From the NCBI GenBank assembly GCA_002084425.1, contig NBLN01000005.1:172473-236472 (forward strand): a stretch of 64,000 bases of DNA. Direction: 5' to 3'. A model generated the notes under the pieces. It was not told the origin of the DNA and did not search any database. It saw only the letters and a program-made list of their open reading frames with translations. This stretch comes from Desulfobacteraceae bacterium 4572_130. Its GTDB lineage: Bacteria > Desulfobacterota > Desulfobacteria > Desulfobacterales > Desulfobacteraceae. Shown in pieces: positions 19,011 through 27,218 of the stretch; position 1 is the stretch's first letter; each line of letters begins with the position of its first letter. A program made the position numbers and the translations under genes.

Positions 19011-19682
19011 ATTCTAGTCTCCTTATGAATAATAAAGCCCAAAGTTAATAACACATGAGCAAGGATTAATATTTTCAAGAATTCTGCATAACTTAACATC
19101 AATATTTTATATAAATAAAACAGGATGATTTAAGCAAAACACTTGTATTTTATTTTTATTTTTTAAAACAAAAAACATATATACATATCATCTTCTTATA
19201 TTCTGGTCAAGATGAATTTATCTCTTTAAATGCCAACAATTTGTAGAAAAGTCCCTTTTTACCGATACTTAGCCTGTGTGATTAAATGAACTGTAGATGA
19301 TAATGGCCATATATAAAATAAATATGAGCAGTTTAATAAAAGCTTATTATTATTAAACATTTTTTGTTTTTTTTTCTGATTTATGAAATCACAATAAATC
19401 AATTTTTTTCTTTTATTTATTCTTAAAGAAACAATCATTATTTGTGAATTTAATTTTATTTCTTTAATTATCCATCCTAAAAAGTTATACAATAACTTTA
19501 ATAAGAGCTTACTATATATATTAAAAATCTCATTTTAGAATTTGGACTTAAACATCTAATATAAAAGATTTTTTTGAGATGTTTATAACTGTTGATATTA
19601 CTTCAAGGACAAATAAGCTGATAATTTCCCCAAAAGATAAATACTTTTGTTAATAAAAATAAAGAATAGGATAGGATAAAAA
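19011..19682. other. Intergenic region between divergent rpsF and the Ntn-hydrolase gene
   Basis: 672 nt, very AT-rich. It must hold the rpsF operon promoter (minus strand) and that of the plus-strand gene at 19683. A 77-codon minus-strand frame at 19259-19492 has no ribosome site and a composition unlike a protein. No RNA gene or clear repeat is seen. Confidence 0.55.
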
Positions 19683-21002
19683 ATGGAAAAAAGTAAAAAA
19701 TGGCCCATTAAAAAATTGTTTATTTGTTTATGTTTTATGATTTTTGCAGGATTTATTATAAATAATTGTGGAGATAGTTCTGAAAATAACCTTGTTACAG
19801 TTGGAAATGTTTCCATTACAAAATTTGATAATTATTATAAAGTTATTATTGATAAAACAGATGGAACCAGTGATGAAAAAACAGGTGAAAATTATGCTGA
19901 AGCTATAAAATTGCAAATTCCAGATACAGAATTTCTTTTTGATTCATATCTAAATGAACAATTGAAGGGAAGTCAAGCAGCACTTACTGATTCTGTAAAT
20001 ATTGCAAAAATTATAAAAAATAATACTCCCCAGGAGTATCAAGATGAAATAAATGGAATTATAAATAAACTTGCATCTATAGACTCAGGAACTCTTGGTG
20101 ATGGCAAGCTAGATGAATACGAAACGCTTGTAGCTTCTTTTATTCCAGATTTAAGGGCAAAAGAATGTTCTGCTATTTCTGTTTTTGGTGATTTGTCAGA
20201 AACAAGTACAACAATTACAGGAAGAAATTTAGACTGGCCTATTGGATCCCAAGGACAACTTGGCAAATTTCATGCTGTTACAATAATTAAAAATCAAGAT
20301 AAATCAATAGTTCTTATGGGCTTTCTAGGTTATCTAGGGTGTTTAACTGGTTTTAATAATGATAAAGTCTTTGCGGGCATATTAGATAGTCCAACAATGG
20401 AAACAATAACTTCATCAAATTGGTATTCATATCCATATGATTTAAGATATGCTCTTGAAAATGAAACTTCTTTAAATGATGTGGCAGATTTTATGAAGAC
20501 TAATACCTATACTTTTAATCATTTGATTTTTTTATCTGATGAATATGAAAGTAAAGTTCTGGAAAATAATATTAGTACTGGTGGAAATAGAGCATTAAGA
20601 ACAGATGATTCAACCTTACGTTCTAGTATTGCCTGGGGTTTTGAAAATGCAATAGGTACTGTAAATTCTTTTTTGCTTAATGGAAATTTTAATAATCATA
20701 CAGTTGCTACTGAAAATACCGCAAGATGGGCAAGTATGAAAACACAACTAGATATTAGAGATGATGACGATACAATCACATATAATGAATTAAAAGAAAT
20801 TATTACATATGATGGTGGTGTAAATGGAATACCAGAAAATTATAGTGATGGTGATTTATATAGTGAGGGTAATATGCAGACAATAATCTTTCAACCTGCT
20901 ATTTTTAAACTTGATATGGCTTTTACAACTAGTGCAATTCGTCCAGATAATCCAAATTTTCAAACAATTTTTGAAAATAGTCCTTTTGAGGAAACTAACT
21001 AA
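19683..21002 (+). CDS. Ntn-hydrolase of the C45 / acyl-coenzyme A:6-APA acyltransferase type, possible lipoprotein
   Basis: 439 residues. The N-terminus is a signal peptide (KKLFICLCFMIFAGFIINNC) with a possible lipid-anchor Cys29, though the lipobox is weak. The proposed nucleophile is C162 in AKECSAISVFG, followed by ITGRNLDWPIG (R181, D184), the pattern of C45/choloylglycine-hydrolase-like enzymes that cut amide bonds. In the family Cys becomes N-terminal after self-cleavage, which would release about 160 residues here. AGGA lies about 8 nt before the ATG. dapF follows 17 nt downstream. The substrate is unknown; a periplasmic amidase or acyltransferase is likely. Confidence 0.65.
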   Translation: MEKSKKWPIKKLFICLCFMIFAGFIINNCGDSSENNLVTVGNVSITKFDNYYKVIIDKTDGTSDEKTGENYAEAIKLQIPDTEFLFDSYLNEQLKGSQAALTDSVNIAKIIKNNTPQEYQDEINGIINKLASIDSGTLGDGKLDEYETLVASFIPDLRAKECSAISVFGDLSETSTTITGRNLDWPIGSQGQLGKFHAVTIIKNQDKSIVLMGFLGYLGCLTGFNNDKVFAGILDSPTMETITSSNWYSYPYDLRYALENETSLNDVADFMKTNTYTFNHLIFLSDEYESKVLENNISTGGNRALRTDDSTLRSSIAWGFENAIGTVNSFLLNGNFNNHTVATENTARWASMKTQLDIRDDDDTITYNELKEIITYDGGVNGIPENYSDGDLYSEGNMQTIIFQPAIFKLDMAFTTSAIRPDNPNFQTIFENSPFEETN

Positions 21003-21019
21003 AATAAAAAAGATAAATT

Positions 21020-21898
21020 ATGTCATTAAATTTTTGGGATTTCAAAAACAAATCTGTAAAACAGGGTCATAAGTTTATTAAAATGCATGGGCTGCTCAAT
21101 GATTTTGTAGTTGTGGATGCAAGAAAACATAAGTTTAATCCACATACCAGTGAAATTATTAAAATATGTGATCGCAGAAAAGGTATAGGAGGAGATCAGC
21201 TTGTTATTATTGAACCTTCTAAAAATGATAGTTATGCATTTATAAGATTTTTTAATCCTGATGGTAAAGAAGTTAAAGCATGTGGTAATGCCACAAGATG
21301 TCTTGGTTTATTTTTCTTTCTTGAAAGTGGAATGGAAAAATTAAGTATTCAAACTATGGCTGGTAATTTAGAATGCACCAGAGCAGGAAAAAATCGTGTT
21401 TCAATTAATATGGGAAAAATCAAAACTAAATGGCATGAAATACCTCTTTCTAAAAATATTGATACTTTAAATTTAAATATTAGTTCAGGTCCGCTTATTG
21501 ATCCAGTTGCTGTAAATGTTGGAAATCCCCATGCTGTTTTTTTTGTTGATAATCTGGATAATATTGATTTAAAAAAACACTGCTCCATACTTCAAAAAAA
21601 TTCAATTTTTCCTGAACATGCAAATATTGGAGTTGCACAATTAATTGATTTTAAAACACTTAGACTATCAGTATGGGAACGGCCTGGCATGCTTACTCCT
21701 GCCTGTGGAACAGGGGCATGTGCAGCTGTGGCAGCAGCTTTTAGAAGAGGGCTTATTTCTGAAAAATCTATCACCAAATGTATAACTGTTATTATGCCTG
21801 CTGGAAATATTGAAATCAAAATTAATAAAGATAATACATTTGTTATGACAGGCCCTGCAGAATTTAGCTATACAGGCTTTCTTTTGCCTAGTGAATAA
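21020..21898 (+). CDS. dapF: Diaminopimelate epimerase
   Basis: 292 residues. It interconverts LL- and meso-diaminopimelate for lysine and peptidoglycan. The two active-site cysteines are C88 in KACGNATR and C229 in TPACGTGACA. KMHGLLNDFVVVD at about 21-33 is the usual start region, so the first ~16 residues are an extension. Its neighbours upstream (a hydrolase) and downstream (liv ATPases) do not belong to its pathway. Confidence 0.95.
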   Translation: MSLNFWDFKNKSVKQGHKFIKMHGLLNDFVVVDARKHKFNPHTSEIIKICDRRKGIGGDQLVIIEPSKNDSYAFIRFFNPDGKEVKACGNATRCLGLFFFLESGMEKLSIQTMAGNLECTRAGKNRVSINMGKIKTKWHEIPLSKNIDTLNLNISSGPLIDPVAVNVGNPHAVFFVDNLDNIDLKKHCSILQKNSIFPEHANIGVAQLIDFKTLRLSVWERPGMLTPACGTGACAAVAAAFRRGLISEKSITKCITVIMPAGNIEIKINKDNTFVMTGPAEFSYTGFLLPSE

Positions 21899-22026
21899 TA
21901 ATGGTATAGTCAAGGTTAATAAAAAAATATAAAGAGATTCAAAAAATTATTACTTGCAATACAGACGCTAAAAAATAATTTAATGATAAATTTTTTACTG
22001 TTTTTTTTATAAATTAGGTATTTATT

Positions 22027-22788
22027 ATGAATATATTAACTTTACAAAATATAACTAAAACATTTGGCGGATTAATTGCTGTAAACAATGTTTCCTTTGA
22101 TATAAAAAAAAATTGTATTGTGGGGCTTATAGGACCCAATGGTGCTGGAAAAACAACAATTTTTAATTTGATTACAGGCAACTATAAGGGAGATTCAGGC
22201 AGTAAAATAAAATTTAAAGATAAGTCTATAATTAATATGCCAACTCACAAAATCATTTCACTTGGAATTGCAAGAACCTTTCAAACTATCAGACTTTTCC
22301 AAAATATGTCTGTTATTGAAAATGTTTTATCTGGCAGACATCTTCAAATGAAATCTGGAGTGTTTGCTTCCATGCTTCATACTAGAAAACAAAAGCAAGA
22401 GGAAAAATATAATCTAAACAAAGCACTTAAATCACTTAAATTTGTGGGACTTGAAAAAAATGCTAATGACCTTGCAAAAAATCTTCCTTATGGCAAGCAA
22501 AGGCTTCTTGAAATAGCAAGGGCTCTGGCATCAGAACCCAGCCTTATTATTCTTGATGAGCCTGCTGCAGGAATGAATAATCAAGAAACATCAGAGCTTG
22601 TTAACATTATAGAAAATATGAAAAAAAGAAATATCACAACATTGCTTATAGAACATGATATGAGCCTTGTTATGCGCATATGCGAAAAAATAGTTGTTGT
22701 GGAATATGGTTCTAAAATTGCAGAAGGAACACCATTAGAAATACAAAATGATCCAAAAGTTATTAAAGCATATCTAGGAGAGGAATAA
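22027..22788 (+). CDS. livG: Branched-chain amino acid ABC transporter ATP-binding protein LivG
   Basis: 253 residues. Walker A is GPNGAGKTT, then RTFQTIRLF (typical of LivG), a signature LPYGKQRLLEIARALA, and Walker B LIILDEPAAGMN. The C-terminal YGSKIAEGTP motif is also typical. It powers uptake of branched-chain amino acids or related compounds with LivF and two permeases. The family's LivG signature is usually LSYGQQ/LPYGxQ, as here. LivF lies 85 nt downstream; livH, livM and livK are not in the window. Confidence 0.9.
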   Translation: MNILTLQNITKTFGGLIAVNNVSFDIKKNCIVGLIGPNGAGKTTIFNLITGNYKGDSGSKIKFKDKSIINMPTHKIISLGIARTFQTIRLFQNMSVIENVLSGRHLQMKSGVFASMLHTRKQKQEEKYNLNKALKSLKFVGLEKNANDLAKNLPYGKQRLLEIARALASEPSLIILDEPAAGMNNQETSELVNIIENMKKRNITTLLIEHDMSLVMRICEKIVVVEYGSKIAEGTPLEIQNDPKVIKAYLGEE

Positions 22789-22873
22789 TTATTAATTACT
22801 TTTAGTTTTTCCCCTTGATTTGTTCCAGTATTTTCCCAAGTTCCTGTAAAAATAACCAGGAGAAAAATAAAAA

Positions 22874-23584
22874 ATGTTATTTAAAGCAGAAAATATTTCA
22901 GCAAAATATGGCAATGTGGAAGTTCTCCACAAAATAAGCTTTAATGTAGATAAGGGTGAAATTGTTGCAATACTTGGAGCAAATGGTGCAGGCAAAACAA
23001 CTTCTCTTATGTGCATAAGCAATATTGTTAATATCACAAATGGTAAAATTTTTTTTGATGAAAAAGAAATACATAACCTAAAAGCACATAAAACTGTGGA
23101 ACAAGGAGTAATCCATGTTCCAGAAGGTAGAAGAGTGTTTGCAACTCTTAGTGTTCGTTCTAATTTAAATATTGGAGCATTCACAAAAAAAAACAAAAAA
23201 CAAATAGAAAAAATGCGTTATTTTGTATATGAACTTTTTCCTATTTTAAAAGAAAGAAAAAAACAACTGGCAGGAACTTTGTCAGGCGGTGAGCAGCAAA
23301 TGCTCGCAATAGGCAGAGGTCTTATGGCAGAGCCAAAGCTTCTTCTTTTGGACGAACCAAGCCTTGGTCTTGCTCCAATTATAATAAAAGACATTTTTAA
23401 TACCATAAAAGAGATTAATAATAGTGGTGTACCTATTATTCTTGTTGAACAAAACGCAAAAGCTGCATTAAAACTTGCCCACCGAGGTTATGTTCTGGAA
23501 ACAGGCAGACTAGTGCTTGAAGACAGTTCCAACCAACTGCTTAACAACCCTGATGTGCAAAAAGCATATCTAGGCGGATCTTAA
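22874..23584 (+). CDS. livF: Branched-chain amino acid ABC transporter ATP-binding protein LivF
   Basis: 236 residues. Walker A is GANGAGKTT, followed by HVPEGRRVFATLSV (LivF hallmark), the signature LSGGEQQMLAIGRGLM and Walker B LLLLDEPSLGLAP. A ribosome site (CAGGAGA) lies before the ATG. It pairs with LivG as the two nucleotide-binding subunits. The permeases and the binding protein must be encoded elsewhere if the transporter works. Confidence 0.92.
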   Translation: MLFKAENISAKYGNVEVLHKISFNVDKGEIVAILGANGAGKTTSLMCISNIVNITNGKIFFDEKEIHNLKAHKTVEQGVIHVPEGRRVFATLSVRSNLNIGAFTKKNKKQIEKMRYFVYELFPILKERKKQLAGTLSGGEQQMLAIGRGLMAEPKLLLLDEPSLGLAPIIIKDIFNTIKEINNSGVPIILVEQNAKAALKLAHRGYVLETGRLVLEDSSNQLLNNPDVQKAYLGGS

Positions 23585-23685
23585 GAAAGTAAGTTAAAAT
23601 AACTCATATATACACCTTTGATAAATTCATAAAAAATCTAAATTTAAGATATAGATAACCTCCCCCTATAAACTATTTATTTAAA

Positions 23686-23780
23686 AACCTTTCCACAAAC
23701 ATATTTTTTATAAAAATACTTTAAAAAAAATATTTGTAAATGCCTATAAATAGGGCTTGCTCTGTTTTGTCCAAATTTCA
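23686..23780 (+). repeat. R2 intergenic repeat, copy 1
   Basis: Reads CACAAACATATTTTTTATAA, AAATACTTT, then TTTGTAAATGCCTATAAATA and GGGCTTGCTCTGTTTTGTCC. Related units are at 36897-36990 and 55869-55945. Confidence 0.7.
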
Positions 23781-24029
23781 GATTTAAGGTATTACAATAT
23801 ATCTTCACCATAAAATTTGAACAAAATTAAGTATTGTGCAAAGATCTCAAAAAATAATTTTTAATACAACATGTAGCTATTTCTTGACTATGCTATGCCA
23901 TATATTGTATTTTATCTGAATAGTTTTATATATTTTGTAATAATTTTAGTTCTTCATAAAAAACTCTGGGTAAAATAAAAAATCAACTTCCAACTTAATA
24001 AGTAAGACTTCTTAAAATTTTGAAAAAGA

Positions 24030-24095
24030 TTTTTTTACTGGGGGATGCACTTATTCCTTTGTATGCTAAAGTAGATAAAGAGTTTTAATACCATC
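24030..24095. repeat. Degraded end of an R1 element (copy G)
   Basis: The right half (AAAGTAGATAAAGAGTTTTA then ACCATC) matches the right half of copy D. The left half is not recognisable. It is a fragment or a very old copy, 24 nt upstream of the glycosyltransferase ATG. Confidence 0.4.
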
Positions 24096-24119
24096 AACAC
24101 CAATTGGGGTAATAAAATA

Positions 24120-25358
24120 ATGCAAAAAAAAATAATGATGCTATCCATTCATGGGGACCCAGCAGCAACTATTGGCTCAGAAGAACAAGGAGGACAACCT
24201 ATTTATATAAATGATATTTCCAAGCTACTATCGGAAAATTATGAAATAGATATTTTTACAAGAAAAAAAAATAAAGTTGAAGAGGAAATTATAAAAATAT
24301 TTCCCAATGTTAATGTTATTCGGATACAGGCAGGACCTGTTGAATTTATATCAAAAGAAAAAATTTATTTATATTTAAATGAATTTTTTATGAATATGAT
24401 AAGATGGATTAAAAAAAATAAAAGAGATTATTTGTTAATACATTCACATTATTGGGACTCTGCCAGCATTGCACTTAAATCAAAGGATTATTTTGAAATT
24501 CCTGTTGTGCATAACTGCCATTCCCTTGGAAGAGTAAAGTATGAAGTTATAGGAAAAACAAAAACTCCTTTTGCAGATATGAGACTATTAGAAGAAAAAT
24601 TAATTTTAAAGTATTCTAATGCTATAACTGCATCAACTCCCCAGGAAATAGAAAATATTTTAAACCTGTATAATGTTATGGGGGAAAATATTAAATTGAT
24701 TTGTGCAGGAATAAATGAAAATTTATTTAGACCCATTGAAAAAAAGATAGCAGCAAAAAAAGTAGATTTTAATTCTAAAAACACTATTTTATTTGTAGGC
24801 AGAATAAATAAAGAAAAAGGGCTAAGGATACTTATACAAGCTCTTGGCCAAGTAAAAAAAAAATTTAATCAAGAAATAAAATTACTAATAATTGGTGGTG
24901 ATATTTCAGAAGCCAAGCATTCAGAAATTGAAAATAAAGAAAAAAAACATTTAAAAGAATTAATTGAACAATTAAAATTATCAAATAATGTTCATTTCCT
25001 AGGTTCTATTGCAAGACAGTGGCTACCATATTATTATTCAATTGCAGATATTTGTGTGGTACCTTCCCTGTATGAATCATTTGGTCTTGTTGCAGTGGAA
25101 GCTATGGCTTGTGCAACTCCAGTAATTGCCTCAAAAGTTGGAGGACTTGCCCATACAGTTAAAAATGAATTTTCAGGTTTGCATTTTGAAAAAGAAAATT
25201 TTAAAGATTTAGCTGAAAAAATAATAGAATTAATTACAGACCCTGAAAAAATTAATAAAATGGGTATAAATGCCCGCACTAGAGTTTCTGAAAATTTTGG
25301 ATTAAACAAAACAGTAGAGCAGATAAAAGAGTTATATAAATCTTTGATAGAATCCTAA
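24120..25358 (+). CDS. Glycosyltransferase family 4 (GT-B)
   Basis: 412 residues. The N-terminal EEQGGQPIYINDISKLL is the GT4 glycine-rich loop as in sucrose-phosphate-synthase/MshA-like enzymes, then IHSHYWDSA and VHNCHSLGRVK. The C-terminal half has ILFVGRINKEKG and the donor-site PSLYESFGLVAVEAMACATP. It adds a sugar from a nucleotide donor in the cytosol; acceptor and product are unknown. No other sugar genes are adjacent. A GGGG ribosome site precedes the ATG. Confidence 0.85.
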   Translation: MQKKIMMLSIHGDPAATIGSEEQGGQPIYINDISKLLSENYEIDIFTRKKNKVEEEIIKIFPNVNVIRIQAGPVEFISKEKIYLYLNEFFMNMIRWIKKNKRDYLLIHSHYWDSASIALKSKDYFEIPVVHNCHSLGRVKYEVIGKTKTPFADMRLLEEKLILKYSNAITASTPQEIENILNLYNVMGENIKLICAGINENLFRPIEKKIAAKKVDFNSKNTILFVGRINKEKGLRILIQALGQVKKKFNQEIKLLIIGGDISEAKHSEIENKEKKHLKELIEQLKLSNNVHFLGSIARQWLPYYYSIADICVVPSLYESFGLVAVEAMACATPVIASKVGGLAHTVKNEFSGLHFEKENFKDLAEKIIELITDPEKINKMGINARTRVSENFGLNKTVEQIKELYKSLIES

Positions 25359-25829
25359 AAATATAACTTCTCAATAACTGCCATTAGGCAGTTCTGGTTT
25401 TTAATTCTTTGCCTTACAATAAAACATAAAAGAATATTAAATAGTTATAAGTTCTTTCATATAAACTGCCTTATGATAGTTTCCTTGTTCATCTATAATG
25501 TAATAAGTTAAGTAAATTTTTTTTCTTATATACATCTAATCCCCAACAAACTAGAGTGAACAATCTCAATAAATGTGGTATCTAATTTTTAAGGCATAGG
25601 TATATTCATTATTTTGATTATGGTTAGTAAAAAAATATTTAATAAAAAATTGACCATTCTTATAATTTTGCAAGTGTTTCATGCTTTGTTCTAACTGGCA
25701 TAGGACTTAATAATTGATTATAAAAAAAAGTCTCTCTGCTTAAAACATGGTCTATATTGCATCAATTAGAAAAATGCTTAATCCATTCTAATAATTTAAA
25801 AACAACCTTTAAATCTAGGAAATATCTTT
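25359..25829. other. Intergenic region with R3 repeat
   Basis: 471 nt between the glycosyltransferase and prepilin peptidase genes. R3 copy 2 is at 25376-25464, followed by a second short AACTGCCTTATGATAG at about 25465-25480. The remaining 350 nt are AT-rich without ORF, RNA or obvious terminator. Confidence 0.55.
25376..25464 (+). repeat. R3 intergenic repeat, copy 2
   Basis: AACTGCCATTAGGCAG, then TTTTTAATTC, TTGCCTTACAATAAAACATA, and AGTTATAAGTTCTTTCATAT. It is very close to the copy at 3385-3480. Confidence 0.75.
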
Positions 25830-26603
25830 TTGATACCAGAAACTATTTTTGTAATAATTTTTATATTAGGAGCATGTATTGGAAGTTTTTTAAATGTATG
25901 TATTTATAGAATTCCCAGGAACCAATCAATTATTTCCCCTAGATCATCATGTCCTTTTTGTAAAAAAACAATACCTATTTACTTTAATATTCCCTTAATT
26001 AGTTTTTTAATCCTAAAGGGAAAATGTAAATACTGCTTAAAACCTATATCTCTAGTATATCCTAGTATAGAAACATTAACAGGTTTTTTTGCATTAATAC
26101 TATTTATGAAATTCGGATTTACTTTAGAAACATTATTCTGGTTTGTTTTTATTTGTGTTCTTTTAGTAATATCTTTTATTGATATGGCAACTCAAACTAT
26201 ACCAGATATTATTTCTCTTCCATGCATTATTATCTTTTCATTATCCTGCTTTTTTATTCCTGAAATATCATTTAAAGACACACTTGCTGGTATTTTTATT
26301 GGGGGAGGAATTCTTTATTTTACTGCTTTGCTTTATTATCTTATTAGAAAAGAACATGGTATGGGAGGAGGAGATATTAAACTTATTGCCATGATAGGTG
26401 CTGCAACAGGTTTTAAGGGTGTATTATTTACTATATTTACAGGATCTGTTTTCGGGACATTTTTAGGTATTATTATAATATTCAAAAAAAATGAAGATAT
26501 TAAATTAAAAATTCCCTTTGCCCCCTTTCTTTCAGCAGGAGTTATAACCTATATTTTTTTTGGCAAGCAATTTATATATTGGTATTTTAATGTTCTTTCT
26601 TAA
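25830..26603 (+). CDS. Prepilin peptidase / N-methyltransferase (type IV pilus or type II secretion)
   Basis: 257 residues from a TTG; AGGA lies about 9 nt upstream. N-terminal GSFLNVCIYRIP, the zinc-like CPFCKK / CKYC pairs (methylase part), and the aspartate motifs FIDMATQTIPD and GGGDIKLIAMIGA identify the family. It cuts and N-methylates prepilins at the membrane. About seven membrane segments. It overlaps or abuts the following pseudopilin gene. Confidence 0.92.
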   Translation: MIPETIFVIIFILGACIGSFLNVCIYRIPRNQSIISPRSSCPFCKKTIPIYFNIPLISFLILKGKCKYCLKPISLVYPSIETLTGFFALILFMKFGFTLETLFWFVFICVLLVISFIDMATQTIPDIISLPCIIIFSLSCFFIPEISFKDTLAGIFIGGGILYFTALLYYLIRKEHGMGGGDIKLIAMIGAATGFKGVLFTIFTGSVFGTFLGIIIIFKKNEDIKLKIPFAPFLSAGVITYIFFGKQFIYWYFNVLS

Positions 26604-26667
26604 TAACCTCCATATCCTGTTAGGCACAACAAAGTATAAAACATTTATAACAATAAAAAAAAGCCTA

Positions 26668-27195
26668 GTGTTTCATATCAAATATAAAATATTCAAATCA
26701 GGTTTCACCATAATAGAACTTATAATTGTTATTACAATAATAAGTATTATAGCAGGACTTGCTGTTCCTAGATTAACAACTATATTACCTGATTATAAAC
26801 TGCAAAAAGCTGCTGGTGAAATCATATCTTGTATGCAGACAATAAAATTAAGAGCTGTAAAAGAAAACGCAAATGTAATTGTAATATTTGATCTTGACAA
26901 TGATAAATACACTGCCTTTGTTGATAATGGAGCAGGAAATGGGATAGGTGGGAATAAAATAAAAGATGGCAATGAAGATATTGTTATGGAAGATGCTATG
27001 CCTTCAGGTATTAATTTGTATAAATTTTTACCTTCTAATTCTAGTGCATTTGGATTTAACAGCCAAGGATTGCCTGCAACTAGTATAGGCTCTGTATTTA
27101 TTAAAAACAATAAATCAAATTATAGAAGAATAATTTTAAATATAGCAGGTAATATAAGAGTAAAAAAAAGCATTAATGGCAAAACATGGAATTAA
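26668..27195 (+). CDS. Type IV prepilin-like / GspH-FimT-type pseudopilin
   Basis: About 175 residues. The prepilin cleavage motif KSGFTIIELIIVITIIS lies near the N-terminus (Gly, then Phe+1, Glu+5). The C-terminal region has GFNSQGLPATSIGSVFI, similar to GspH/FimT minor pseudopilins. The start is uncertain: I chose the GTG at 26668 because it gives a short leader, but an ATG at 26590 and a TTG at 26560 are in frame and overlap the peptidase gene. It is a likely substrate of the neighbouring peptidase. Confidence 0.75.
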   Translation: MFHIKYKIFKSGFTIIELIIVITIISIIAGLAVPRLTTILPDYKLQKAAGEIISCMQTIKLRAVKENANVIVIFDLDNDKYTAFVDNGAGNGIGGNKIKDGNEDIVMEDAMPSGINLYKFLPSNSSAFGFNSQGLPATSIGSVFIKNNKSNYRRIILNIAGNIRVKKSINGKTWN

Positions 27196-27218
27196 AAAAC
27201 ATACTAGGATAATTAAAT

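Larger units (their letters stand above)
23585..24119. other. Intergenic region holding an R2 repeat and a degraded R1 end
   Basis: 535 nt between livF and a glycosyltransferase gene. It contains R2 copy 1 (23686-23780). An inverted pair TTTTGTCCAAATTT / AAATTTGAACAAAA lies at about 23764-23830. Near the end, AAAGTAGATAAAGAG and ACCATC match the end of R1 copy D. No ORF is supported. Confidence 0.6.

Noticed and set aside
19259..19492. 77-codon minus-strand frame in the rpsF upstream gap
   Set aside because: No ribosome site, basic low-complexity composition and no recognisable pattern.
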